A DNA stretch of 64,000 nucleotides from assembly GCF_040050925.1 (NCBI RefSeq), contig NZ_CP157390.1, forward strand, positions 3,906,001 through 3,970,000, written 5' to 3'. Positions 34,774-43,068 of this stretch are shown in pieces; positions within the stretch are counted from its first letter, which is position 1, and each line of letters starts with the position of its first letter. Under the pieces are notes generated by a model, which saw only the letters and a program-made list of their open reading frames with translations, did not search any database and was not told the DNA's origin. The position numbers and the translations under genes are program-made. Source of the DNA: Leifsonia sp. NPDC080035. Its GTDB lineage: Bacteria; Actinomycetota; Actinomycetes; Actinomycetales; Microbacteriaceae.

Positions 34774-35160
34774 ATGACGATCAGCGACTGGCGCATCGAG
34801 CTCATCATCGTTCCCGTGACCGACGTCGACCGGGCGAAGGAGTTCTACGTCGACAGGCTCGGCTGGAACGCCGACCACGACCACCGCGTCTCCCCCACCC
34901 TGCGCTTCGTGCAGGTGACGCCTCCCGGCTCCGCATGCTCGATCTCGTTCGGCGAAGGGCTGACGGACATGGAGCCCGGGACCATGAAGGGGCTGCAGAT
35001 CGTGATCCCGGATGCGGATGCCGCGCTCGAGCACCTGACCGCGAACGGCATCGAGGCCGAGGGTGTCGCGGACCTGGCCTGGGGCCGGTTCGTGACCTTC
35101 ACCGACCCGGACGGCAACGGCTGGAGCCTCCAGCAGCTGGTCCGGCCGGAGGCGGGCTGA
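34774..35160 (+). CDS. VOC-family (glyoxalase-like) protein
   Basis: A 128-residue single VOC domain: IIVPVTDVDRAKEFYVDRLGW at the start, GLQIVIPDADAALEHLTANG in the second half and FTDPDGNGWSLQQL at the end. The final Glu ligand typical of glyoxalase I is replaced by Gln near the C-terminus, so the reaction is unclear; such proteins are often annotated glyoxalase or bleomycin-resistance-like. Standalone gene, convergent with crtEb. Confidence 0.82.
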   Translation: MTISDWRIELIIVPVTDVDRAKEFYVDRLGWNADHDHRVSPTLRFVQVTPPGSACSISFGEGLTDMEPGTMKGLQIVIPDADAALEHLTANGIEAEGVADLAWGRFVTFTDPDGNGWSLQQLVRPEAG

Positions 35161-35215
35161 CCCGGACGTCGACAATTCCGGAGATCCTCCCCGACGCGCC
35201 GCCCCAGTCTCCGGA

Positions 35216-35257
35216 ACTCCGGTCATTCCGCGGGTTCCGGCCCGCATTCTCCGGAGT
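35216..35257. terminator. Hairpin between the VOC gene and the carotenoid operon
   Basis: Outer arms ACTCCGG/CCGGAGT (35216-35222, 35251-35257) enclose inner arms GCGGG/CCCGC (35230-35234, 35241-35245). It is located between converging genes and probably terminates both. Confidence 0.5.
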
Positions 35258-35283
35258 CGCCGACAGCGGGTGGCGCGGCCGGA

Positions 35284-36162
35284 TCAGCCGAGCGCGGAGA
35301 GGATCAGCAGCAGCGTCACCACGAACCCGCACGCGTAGTTGATCCAGAGGAAGCGCCACCAGCCCCGGTTGGCGGCGCTCGCGCGCGCATCGGGAAGGTT
35401 CCAGTACGGCATGGCGGTCGCGATGTACGGCAGCGCGAGCGCCGCGGCCAGCGGGCCCGGCCACGGCGTTCCCAGCATCGCCATCCCGGCGACCGCCCAC
35501 GCCGCGATCGCGAAGCGCGTGGTGCCGGCCGCGCCGAACGCCGTCGCGATGGAGGCGATGCCGGCCTCGCGGTCCGGCACCACATCCTGCACGGCCCCGA
35601 ACGCGTGGCTGCCCATCCCCCACAGGAAGAATGCGGCCAGGATCAGCCAGAGCGCGGGCGTGAACGTCGCACCTGCGAGCACGAGACCGTACAGCGCGGG
35701 GCTCGCGAAGTGGATGCTGGAGGTCACCGAGTCGAGCACCGGCACCTCCTTGAAGCGCAGCCCGCGCACCGAGTAGGCGAGGACGGCGAACACGCTGCCC
35801 GCGAGCACGAGCCAGGACAGCGGCGAGCCGACCGCGACGAGGTAGACCAGGAACGGGACGTTCGTCGCGGCCGCCGCGACCAGCGTCCTCCTGTGCATCC
35901 CCGGGTCGAGCAGCGCACCCTCCGCTCCGCCCTTGCGCGGGTTGCGCAGGTCGGACTCGTAGTCGAACACGTCGTTCACGCCGTACATCGCGAGGTTGTA
36001 CGGGACGAGGAAGTACAGCGTCCCGATCACGAGCGTGAGGTCGACGTGCCCGGTCGTCAGCAGGTACGCGGCCGCGAACGGGAACGCGGTGTTGATCCAG
36101 CTGAGCGGGCGTGACGCGAGCAGGAGCTGCCGTGCGGGGCGCACCGCGGTGGTGGCGGTCAT
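35284..36162 (-). CDS. crtEb: Lycopene elongase / UbiA-type prenyltransferase CrtEb
   Basis: Membrane prenyltransferase of the UbiA family, expected to add C5 units to lycopene for C50 carotenoids. It has 292 residues from ATG 36162, which overlaps crtYf by 4 nt. The first aspartate motif is NDVFDYESD; the second, weaker one is QDVVPDREAG. About eight hydrophobic segments are visible. It is last gene of the crtE-B-I-Ye-Yf-Eb operon, an order that matches the Corynebacterium glutamicum decaprenoxanthin cluster, from which I take the product assignment. Confidence 0.88.
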   Translation of the reverse strand: MTATTAVRPARQLLLASRPLSWINTAFPFAAAYLLTTGHVDLTLVIGTLYFLVPYNLAMYGVNDVFDYESDLRNPRKGGAEGALLDPGMHRRTLVAAAATNVPFLVYLVAVGSPLSWLVLAGSVFAVLAYSVRGLRFKEVPVLDSVTSSIHFASPALYGLVLAGATFTPALWLILAAFFLWGMGSHAFGAVQDVVPDREAGIASIATAFGAAGTTRFAIAAWAVAGMAMLGTPWPGPLAAALALPYIATAMPYWNLPDARASAANRGWWRFLWINYACGFVVTLLLILSALG

Positions 36163-36503
36163 CCCGCGCCTCCATCCCGGCGACGGCGCCTGCGACGGCG
36201 CCCCGTCAGCAGCCAGAGCGCGGGCAGCAGGACGAGCGCCGCCAGCGGGTAGGCGAAGTCCTCGACGGGCACGAGGCCCACCCGCAACCCGGAGGTCGTC
36301 GCGCCGGAGTAGGTCATCAGCCCGACGCCGATCATCACGTTGTCGAAGACAGCGGTGAGGACCGCCAGAAGCGCGCCGGAGACGAGCGCGGGCAGCCACC
36401 AGCGGCGCATGAGGTCCACCCGGTCACGGCGCGTGGCCAGCGCGATCGCCAAGACCACGAGGGCGACGGCGAGGAAGGCGAGGCTGATCAGCGCGTAGGT
36501 CAC
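36159..36503 (-). CDS. crtYf: C50 carotenoid epsilon-cyclase subunit CrtYf
   Basis: A 114-residue membrane protein with three hydrophobic segments and the cyclase motif P-V-E-D-F-A-Y (about 90-96), followed by an Arg-rich tail. It starts at GTG 36503 with a 4-nt overlap to crtYe. In relatives, two small subunits together form the lycopene-derivative cyclase. The cyclisation type (epsilon, beta or gamma) cannot be read from sequence. Confidence 0.85.
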   Translation of the reverse strand: MTYALISLAFLAVALVVLAIALATRRDRVDLMRRWWLPALVSGALLAVLTAVFDNVMIGVGLMTYSGATTSGLRVGLVPVEDFAYPLAALVLLPALWLLTGRRRRRRRRDGGAG

Positions 36504-36823
36504 GACCGTCTCCCCCGATCGAGCAGCGCGCGTGTCCCGGAGAGCAGGACGAGGGTGAGATAGCAGAGAAAGGTCAGGAAGAAGAGCTCCTCCACCGGCA
36601 GCTCGGGGGCCACATCCACACCGCTGAGGAACGGGGACGCGCCGCGCGCGAACACGCCGGACGCGATGCCGACCGCGTCCCACGCCAGGAAGAACAGCAG
36701 GCCGATCACCAGCACCAGCGTCGCGCGCCGCGCGTCCCGCCAGAACACCAGGCGGAACCGGCGATCGAGCAGCACCATCGCGCCGAGGGCGAGCACCAGC
36801 GCCGCCAGGTAGAGCAGGTTCAC
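36500..36823 (-). CDS. crtYe: C50 carotenoid epsilon-cyclase subunit CrtYe
   Basis: A 107-residue membrane protein with three hydrophobic segments and the motif L-P-V-E-E-L-F-F (about 78-85), the counterpart of the motif in CrtYf. It starts at GTG 36823 overlapping the crtI stop by 4 nt. It would act as a heterodimer with CrtYf on the elongated carotenoid. Confidence 0.85.
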   Translation of the reverse strand: MNLLYLAALVLALGAMVLLDRRFRLVFWRDARRATLVLVIGLLFFLAWDAVGIASGVFARGASPFLSGVDVAPELPVEELFFLTFLCYLTLVLLSGTRALLDRGRRS

Positions 36824-38421
36824 GGCACCCGCTCTCCGGCCGGCACGAGACGCAGCGGCTCGGCGAGCGGACCCGCCCCGACGTCCCCGCGCAGCCGCTT
36901 GACGACGAGCTCCGCGCTGATCAGGCACATCGGCAGCCCGATGCCCGGGATGGTCGAGCAGCCAGCGTAGAGCAGGCCGTCGACGCGGCGCGACACGTTG
37001 CCCGGGCGGAAGAACGCGCTCTGGCGGAGGGTGTGCGCGGGCCCGAGTGCTCCCCCGCTCCAGGCGTTGACGTCGGCGGCGAAGTCGCCGGGGCCGACCG
37101 TGCGACGCAGGATGACGCGGTCGGCGAGGTCCGGGATGCCCGCCCAGGCGGAGACCTGTGCGATCGCCGCGTCGGCGGTGCGCTCCACGAGACGGTCGCC
37201 GTCCCCGTCGCGTCCGCCGACGCCGATGGAGACGTCGGCAGGAACGGGCACGAGCACGAACAGGTTCTCGCAGCCCTTCGGCGCGACGCCGGGATCGGTC
37301 GCACTCGGGCGGCAGACGTACAGCGATGCGGGATCAGGGATGCCGGGGTCGGTGCCGAAGATCCGCTCGAAGTTCTCGTCCCAGTCCCTGGTGAAGAACA
37401 GGCTGTGGTGGGCGAGCTGCGGAAGCGCGCCGCGCACGCCGAGCATCACGAGCACCGCGCCCGGGCCCGGATCGCGTCGGTCCCAGCTCTCCTCGGGGTG
37501 GCTTCGCAGCTCCTCCGGCAGCAGGGCCGTCTCGGTGTGGTGGAGGTCGGCGGCGGAGACCACGACGTCGGCGTCAACGGCGTGCTCGGCACCGGTCGCA
37601 TCCTCATAGGTCACGCCGGTGACACGGGCGCGGCGCCGTCCGGCCTGCTCCGTCCGGATGCCGGTCACCCGCGCGCCCGTGACGAGCTCCGCACCCGCTT
37701 TCTCCGCGAGATCGACGACAGCGTCGATGAGGGCGGAGAAGCCGCCGAGCGGATAGCGGACGCCGTCGTCGAGGTCGAGGTGGCTCATCAGGTGGTACAT
37801 GCTCGGCGCGCGCTTCGGCGAGGTGCCGAGGAACACCGCGGGGTAGCCGAGGATCTGGCGGAGCCGGGTGTCGTGCACCGTCGCCGCCGCGCGCCGGTCG
37901 AGCGACTCGAGCAGCAGGCGCAGGAGCCTGCCGCTGCGGGCGAGCACCTCCCTGGACAGCAGCGGGCGGTAGGAGGCGAACGTCGCGTACAGGAATCGGT
38001 CGACGGCGAGCCGATAGGTCTCTCGCGCGCTCGCCAGGTAGCGGTCGAGCGCCGCGCCGGCCCCCGGCTCGACGCTCTCGAACAGGGCGCGGTTGGCGGC
38101 GCCGTCCGCGCGGACGTCGAGCGGCGGGTCCCCGTCCTCCCCGAACACGCGGTAGCCGGGGTCGAGCGTGACGAGGCGCAGCTGCTCGGCGGTGCTGGTG
38201 CCGAGGAGGCGGAAGAAGTGGTCGAACACCTCCGGCATCAGGTACCAGGAGGGCCCGGTGTCGAAGCGGAAGCCGTCCGCCTCCCAGCGTCCCGCCCGTC
38301 CGCCGAGCTCCCTGCGCTGCTCCAGCAGGGTGACGGCGTGACCCTCTCGAGCCAGCAGCGCGGCCGTGGCGAGGCCGGCGATCCCGCCGCCGATGACGAC
38401 GACGCGGCGGCGGCCGGTCAT
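36820..38421 (-). CDS. crtI: Phytoene desaturase CrtI
   Basis: FAD-dependent enzyme desaturating phytoene to lycopene. It has 533 residues. The N-terminal dinucleotide fold is VVVIGGGIAGLATAALLAREG, with GGRAGRWEADGFRFDTGPSW after it; the C-terminal signature is YAGCSTIPGIGLPMCLISAELV. Full length and intact. It overlaps crtB and crtYe by 4 nt each. Confidence 0.95.
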   Translation of the reverse strand: MTGRRRVVVIGGGIAGLATAALLAREGHAVTLLEQRRELGGRAGRWEADGFRFDTGPSWYLMPEVFDHFFRLLGTSTAEQLRLVTLDPGYRVFGEDGDPPLDVRADGAANRALFESVEPGAGAALDRYLASARETYRLAVDRFLYATFASYRPLLSREVLARSGRLLRLLLESLDRRAAATVHDTRLRQILGYPAVFLGTSPKRAPSMYHLMSHLDLDDGVRYPLGGFSALIDAVVDLAEKAGAELVTGARVTGIRTEQAGRRRARVTGVTYEDATGAEHAVDADVVVSAADLHHTETALLPEELRSHPEESWDRRDPGPGAVLVMLGVRGALPQLAHHSLFFTRDWDENFERIFGTDPGIPDPASLYVCRPSATDPGVAPKGCENLFVLVPVPADVSIGVGGRDGDGDRLVERTADAAIAQVSAWAGIPDLADRVILRRTVGPGDFAADVNAWSGGALGPAHTLRQSAFFRPGNVSRRVDGLLYAGCSTIPGIGLPMCLISAELVVKRLRGDVGAGPLAEPLRLVPAGERVP

Positions 38422-39317
38422 CGCAGGGTTCCCGCGGTCGCGCGCAGGAGGACGGCGAGCTTGACCCGGGCGGGGACGCTGACGCGCTGCTCGAGCAGGT
38501 CGGGCGCCGGGGTGGCGCGGATGCGGTCACTCAGCTCGGCGAAGAGGCCGTGGGCGGCGAGGATGGCGCGCCGGCAGTTGTCCGGCAGCTCCGGGATCGC
38601 GTCGGCGGCGGCCCCCAGGTCGCAGTCGATGTCGACCACGAGCGCGAGCTTCTGCCGCTCGGTGAGCCGTGCGGGGTCGATCCCCGGGAAGTAGCTGCGG
38701 CCGAGCTCGGTGTAGTCGACGGCGAGGTCGCGCAAGAAGTTGATCTTCTGGAAGGCGGAGCCGAGACGTCTGGCGCCGTTCTCGAGGCGGCGGCGCGTCG
38801 CCTCCGGCACCGGGGAGTCGTGCAGGAACACCGCCAGGCACATCAGCCCGACCACCTCTGCGGACCCGTAGACGTACTCGCGCAGCTCCTCCGCGCTGAA
38901 GTCGACAGGGCTCAGATCGCGGCGCATGGAGGCGAAGAACGGGCGGGTCAGCTCCACGCCGATGCCGCAGGAGCGCGCCGTCGCCGCGAACGCGTGCACG
39001 ACGACGTTCGCGCTGTAGCCGGTGCGCATCGCGCGCTCGGTGTCGGCCTCCAGCGCGTCAAGCAGCTCGCGCTGGTCGTCGACGCCGAGTCCGGCCTCCG
39101 CCGCCGCGCCGTCGACGATCTCGTCGGCGACCCTGACCAGCGAGTAGACGTCCTCGACGCAGGGCCGGACCTCCGGCCCGAGCAGCCGCGTCGCCATGCT
39201 GAACGAGGTCGAGTACTCGTGGATGATCGTGGCGGCGCTGCGCCGCGCGGCCTTCGTATAGAGGGTGAGATCGCTCGGCGGCGCCTGCACCGGTGCGGCG
39301 GGGGCGGTGCGGGTCAT
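38418..39317 (-). CDS. crtB: Phytoene synthase CrtB
   Basis: Head-to-head prenyltransferase joining two geranylgeranyl diphosphates into phytoene. It has 299 residues from ATG 39317, overlapping crtE by 4 nt. The first aspartate motif is DEIVD (RVADEIVDG); the second is in LRDLAVDYTELGRSYFP, and YCYxVA-like residues are replaced by YVYGSAEVVG as in other actinobacterial enzymes. An upstream extension in the open frame is unsupported. Confidence 0.94.
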   Translation of the reverse strand: MTRTAPAAPVQAPPSDLTLYTKAARRSAATIIHEYSTSFSMATRLLGPEVRPCVEDVYSLVRVADEIVDGAAAEAGLGVDDQRELLDALEADTERAMRTGYSANVVVHAFAATARSCGIGVELTRPFFASMRRDLSPVDFSAEELREYVYGSAEVVGLMCLAVFLHDSPVPEATRRRLENGARRLGSAFQKINFLRDLAVDYTELGRSYFPGIDPARLTERQKLALVVDIDCDLGAAADAIPELPDNCRRAILAAHGLFAELSDRIRATPAPDLLEQRVSVPARVKLAVLLRATAGTLR

Positions 39318-40441
39318 GCGATCCTCCCGACGCAGGAGCGGGCGACGACGGTGAGCTCGGCGGCGAGGGCGGCGGGCACCGCGGGCGAGTCGAGGGCGTG
39401 GATCGCCGCATCCACGTGCTCGTGGAGAAGGCGCTCGACGAAGCCGCGGGCTCCGCACTCCTCCAGCGCGGACGCGATCCCGGCGGCCTCCGCGCGGCCG
39501 AGGTCGGGCCGGCCGAAGCCGTCCGCGATGACCGGCCAGGATGCGGTGCCGCGCGCGAAGGCGACGAGCGTGGTCTGCTTGCCCTGCCGCAGGTCGCTCA
39601 CCACGCTCTTGCCGGTGACTGCCTCGCTGCCGAAGACGCCGAGCAGGTCGTCGCCGAGCTGGAATGCGACGCCGACGAGCCTGCCGTACTCGGCGAGCAC
39701 GTCCAGCAGGTCGCCCTCGCGATCGGCGGCGCCCGCCAGCAGCACCCCCGCGACGAGCGGGCCTGAGACCGAGTACTCGGCGGTCTTGCGCTCGGTCATG
39801 GCCAGCACCTCGGCGATCCCGGCTCCGGACATGCCGGTGGAGAGGCCGACATCGGCGAGCTCGCCGGCCGCGGTGACGGAGACGGCGCGTTCCAGCACGT
39901 CCATCAGGCGATCCCTGACCGAGGCGGGCGCGTCGATCCGAGCCACTTCGGCGGTCGCGGCGTGCAGCAGCAGGTCGCCGGCGAGGATCGCGGCGGACTC
40001 CCCCCAGAGCCGGGCCCGGGGAAGCCCGGCTCCGCGGAAGAGCGCGTCCGCGGTGAACTCGCCGGCGACGTTCGGGCGGCCGCGGCGCACGGTGTCGCCG
40101 TCGATCACGTCGTCATGGAGCAGGAAGGCGGTGTGCAGGAGCTCGAATGCGACCGCGACGCGGACCGCGGACTCCCGCGCGGCCGACGCACGCTGCGCTC
40201 CGCCGAGACCGTGGAAGGCGGTGAGGGTGAAGCGCGGCCGCAGCCGCTTGCCTCCTCGTGTCGCATCCCACGCGGACTCCCACAACCGGCGGTAGGCGTC
40301 GCCGTGCGCGGCGGCCTCGGGCGCTCGCGCGGCGAAGAAGGCGTTCAGGCGCTCATCGACCTCGGCGAGCGCCGACGCGGCCAGCGCGACCACGTGGCTG
40401 TCGTGCGCCTCCGGCGGCGCCATCGGGTGGAGCTGGGTCAT
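39314..40441 (-). CDS. crtE: Geranylgeranyl diphosphate synthase CrtE
   Basis: First gene of the carotenoid operon, making the C20 precursor. It has 375 residues from ATG 40441, with GGGAGGG upstream. Aspartate motifs are HDDVIDGDTVRRG and FQLGDDLLGVFG, with GGKRLRPRF near the N-terminus. The open frame runs on upstream over the MarR gene on the other strand, but the start is fixed by the promoter-operator region. Its product may also be the signal for the divergent regulator, as known for CrtR of Corynebacterium. Confidence 0.92.
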   Translation of the reverse strand: MTQLHPMAPPEAHDSHVVALAASALAEVDERLNAFFAARAPEAAAHGDAYRRLWESAWDATRGGKRLRPRFTLTAFHGLGGAQRASAARESAVRVAVAFELLHTAFLLHDDVIDGDTVRRGRPNVAGEFTADALFRGAGLPRARLWGESAAILAGDLLLHAATAEVARIDAPASVRDRLMDVLERAVSVTAAGELADVGLSTGMSGAGIAEVLAMTERKTAEYSVSGPLVAGVLLAGAADREGDLLDVLAEYGRLVGVAFQLGDDLLGVFGSEAVTGKSVVSDLRQGKQTTLVAFARGTASWPVIADGFGRPDLGRAEAAGIASALEECGARGFVERLLHEHVDAAIHALDSPAVPAALAAELTVVARSCVGRIA

Positions 40442-40464
40442 GGTCTCCGGCCCTCCCTTGTCTA

Positions 40465-40487
40465 GCCAAGTTAGTAAATAACTTAGC
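40465..40487. promoter_or_regulatory. Palindromic operator between crtE and the marR gene
   Basis: Perfect arms AAGTTA (40468-40473) and TAACTT (40479-40484) with a 5-nt spacer, extended to GC pairs at the ends with one mismatch each side. The AT-rich dyad stands out from 70% GC surroundings and lies 24 nt upstream of crtE and 33 nt upstream of marR. It is the expected MarR dimer site controlling both genes. Confidence 0.75.
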
Positions 40488-40519
40488 ACGCTTCTTACAG
40501 GTGGGAATAGGATGTGCGC

Positions 40520-41080
40520 ATGAGTTCCAAGGACGACGCGCAGCGCATCTCGGCGTCCCTCATCGACCCCCGCGTGATCGACCCCCGGCAGGAACTCGTC
40601 CGCCACGACGACCTCGACGACGATGAGCTCGACCAGATCGTCCGGCTCCTCGGCGCCATCCGCGGGTGGCGCGAGGCCGAGCAGCGGCTCAGCTTCGTCT
40701 CCCGCAGCCACATGAAGCTGAACGAGACGGACATGAAGGCGCTGCGGTACATCATCGCGTCCATGAACGCCGGCGTCCCGGTGACCGCCGGGGCCCTCTC
40801 CGACCACCTGCACGTCTCGACCGCGTCGGTGACCAAACTGCTCGACCGGCTGGAGAAGGCCGGGCACGTCGTGCGCAGGCCGCACCCCACCGACCGCCGG
40901 GCCGTGACCGTCGAGATCACGCCGGAGACGCACCGGGAGGTGCGCAGGACGATGGGCCTCCAGCATGCCCGGCGCTTCGAGGTGGCCAAAGCGCTGACCC
41001 CCGCCGAGCGGGAGACGGTCACCCGCTTCCTCGACGACCTCAGCGCGACCACGCTGATCACCGCTCCTCTCGACTCGTGA
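40520..41080 (+). CDS. MarR-family regulator of the carotenoid operon (CrtR-like)
   Basis: A 186-residue winged-helix regulator from ATG 40520 (GTG 40514 also possible). The recognition region is TAGALSDHLHVSTASVTKLLDRLEKAGHVVRR, followed by the wing HPTDRRAVTVEIT. It is divergent from crtE across a palindrome. In Corynebacterium, CrtR in this position represses crt genes and is released by geranylgeranyl diphosphate; the same role is inferred. The 3' end overlaps the SDR gene by 23 bp. Confidence 0.85.
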   Translation: MSSKDDAQRISASLIDPRVIDPRQELVRHDDLDDDELDQIVRLLGAIRGWREAEQRLSFVSRSHMKLNETDMKALRYIIASMNAGVPVTAGALSDHLHVSTASVTKLLDRLEKAGHVVRRPHPTDRRAVTVEITPETHREVRRTMGLQHARRFEVAKALTPAERETVTRFLDDLSATTLITAPLDS

Positions 41081-42578
41081 GCGGCTGCGTCGCGAGCGGC
41101 TGGCGACCGCCCTCCGCCTCCAGCACGATGCGGTTCGCCATCCCGTTGAAGATCACGCCGTGGAACGGCAGGATCGCGAACCAGTAGAGCCGCCCGGACA
41201 GCCCGCGCGGGAAGAACACCGCGCGCTGCCGGTAGCGGGAGCCGCCGGCGCGCGGCTCGACCCCGAGCTCCAGCCACGCCCGGCCCGGCACGCGCATCTC
41301 GGCGCGCAGCCGCAGCCGGGAGCCGCGTTCGAGGTGCTCCACCCGCCACCAGTCCAGCGCGTCCCCGGTCTGCAGCCGGTCCGCGTCCCGTCGCCCGCGC
41401 CGCAGCCCCACCCCTCCGACCACCTTGTCCGCCCAGCCGCGCAGCGCCCAGGCCAGCGGGAAGGAGTACCAGCCGCGCTCCCCTCCGATGCCCTCGATGA
41501 CCCGCCAGACCTCCTCGGGAGCCGCCCGGCTGTCGCGCTCGCGCACGTCCGTGTACACGGTATGGCCGGACCAGTCCGGGTCGCTCGGCAGCGGATCGCT
41601 CGCCGCTCCCGCGACCGACGCGTCCTGCCAGCTCGTCTCGACGCTGCCCGCGCGCATCCGGGCGAGCGCGAGCCTGACCGCTGCGCGGTAGCCGGTGAGG
41701 CCACCGGGCGGAGCCGGGATCACGTCATCGATGTCGTGCTCCCGCATCACGCAGTCGTACTGCAGCGACTCGATGATCGGCACGGCGAGCCCGCGCGGGA
41801 TCGGGGTGACCAGGTTGACCCACTGGGACGCGAGCCACGGTGTGAAGACCGGCAGGGACGCGATCGGCCGCTGCGGCAGCCCCGCCTCCACCGCGTAGCC
41901 GTTCATCATCTGGCCGTAGCGCAGGATGTCCGGCCCGCCGATGTCGAACGCGCGGGACACCTCCGGCGGCAGCCCCGCGGCCTCGATCAGGTAGTGAAGC
42001 ACGTCGCGGACGGCGATCGGCTGGATGCGGTTGCGCACCCAGCGCGGCGCCGGCATGTACGGCAGCACCTCGGTGAGGTGCCGGATCATCTCGAACGAGG
42101 CCGACCCGGACCCGATCACGACGCCGGCCTGGAGCACGACGGTCGGCACCCCCGAGTCGAGCAGGATGCGGCCGACCGCCACCCGCGAGCGCAGGTGCCG
42201 GGAGAGCGCGCCGTCCGGGTGCAGGGCGCCGAGGTAGACGATCCTGCGCACACCGGCGTCGCGCGAGGCATCGGCGACCGAGCGCGCGGCGGCCGACTCC
42301 TCCTCCTCGAAGTCGCCCTTGGCTCGCATCGCGTGCACCAGGTAGTACACGGTGTCGACGCCGTCCACCGCCGCTGCCACCGCCTCCCGGTCACCCAGGT
42401 CGCCCTGCACCACCTCCACCGCGCCCGCCCAGGGCACGTCGGTGAGCTTCTGCGGCGAGCGCACCAGCACACGCACCCGGTGGCCGCGCTCCAGCAGCCG
42501 CGGGACCAGCCGGCCCCCGATGTAACCGGTCGCCCCGGTGACCAGGATGTGCTGCGCGTTCACGGCGCGACCATCCAC
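41058..42578 (-). CDS. SDR family oxidoreductase with C-terminal DUF2867 domain
   Basis: A 506-residue two-domain protein. The N-terminal atypical SDR (about 6-290) has VTGATGYIGGRLVPRLLERGH, GDLGDREAV and YYLVHAM. The C-terminal part (about 330-490) resembles DUF2867 / START-like folds, with LDWWRVEHLERGSRLRL and FFPRGLSGRLYWFAILPFH. The start GTG 42578 or GTG 42563. Family members act on quinones or lipids, but the substrate is unknown. It converges on marR with a 23-bp overlap. Confidence 0.82.
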   Translation of the reverse strand: MDGRAVNAQHILVTGATGYIGGRLVPRLLERGHRVRVLVRSPQKLTDVPWAGAVEVVQGDLGDREAVAAAVDGVDTVYYLVHAMRAKGDFEEEESAAARSVADASRDAGVRRIVYLGALHPDGALSRHLRSRVAVGRILLDSGVPTVVLQAGVVIGSGSASFEMIRHLTEVLPYMPAPRWVRNRIQPIAVRDVLHYLIEAAGLPPEVSRAFDIGGPDILRYGQMMNGYAVEAGLPQRPIASLPVFTPWLASQWVNLVTPIPRGLAVPIIESLQYDCVMREHDIDDVIPAPPGGLTGYRAAVRLALARMRAGSVETSWQDASVAGAASDPLPSDPDWSGHTVYTDVRERDSRAAPEEVWRVIEGIGGERGWYSFPLAWALRGWADKVVGGVGLRRGRRDADRLQTGDALDWWRVEHLERGSRLRLRAEMRVPGRAWLELGVEPRAGGSRYRQRAVFFPRGLSGRLYWFAILPFHGVIFNGMANRIVLEAEGGRQPLATQPLTSREER

Positions 42579-42637
42579 CCGCGCGTCGCGCAGGTCGGGA
42601 ATACAAGTTTTTGGATCGCGTCGGGTACGGTTTCGAC

Positions 42638-42979
42638 ATGGGCAAGCTTGTGTACGGCGGGACGACCGAGATCGGATTCGAGGATCGCGTTCTCGCGCAC
42701 CTGCAGATCGTGGTCGGCTTGAAGCTGCGGCGCAAGGAGGGCTTCTTCTTCTCCTGGCGCGACGAGCAGGGCGTCGGCGACGGCCGCAGCGCGATCTGGA
42801 TCGATCCCGCGATCCCGCTGCTGTTCCGCTACAGCGGCGGCCGGATGCCGAAGATCAACAAGAGCTGGCTGGAGCAGCTGACGCTCTCCTCGAACAGCGC
42901 GCAGGGCCTGCAGCTGACCGAGGAGATCGGCGCGCTCGGCGCCGACGAGGTCGACGCGGACGCCCCTCCCGGGCGCTGA
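42638..42979 (+). CDS. DUF7882 family small protein
   Basis: A 113-residue protein starting MGKLVYGGTTEIGFEDRVLAH, a form abundant in Microbacteriaceae and often mislabelled as ATP-dependent ligase. W-R-D and W-I-D-P-A-I-P-L-F-like blocks are typical. No catalytic motif is visible. Function unknown. It is divergent from the SDR gene and convergent with the sigma factor gene. Confidence 0.75.
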   Translation: MGKLVYGGTTEIGFEDRVLAHLQIVVGLKLRRKEGFFFSWRDEQGVGDGRSAIWIDPAIPLLFRYSGGRMPKINKSWLEQLTLSSNSAQGLQLTEEIGALGADEVDADAPPGR

Positions 42980-43014
42980 CCGGGCGGGCCGCCTCGCGGC
43001 CGCCGCGCACACGA

Positions 43015-43050
43015 AGAACGTCGTCGATCCGCGCGGACCGACGACGTTCT
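43015..43050. terminator. Bidirectional terminator between the DUF7882 and sigma factor genes
   Basis: A perfect 12-bp inverted repeat (43015-43026 with 43039-43050) separates two converging genes, with a 12-nt loop. Confidence 0.75.
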
Positions 43051-43068
43051 CCATGTTCTCAGGCGCGC

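Noticed and set aside
42638..42979. ATP-dependent DNA ligase label for the small protein
   Set aside because: No K-x-D-G adenylation motif and only 113 residues; the label is a known misannotation of the DUF7882 type.
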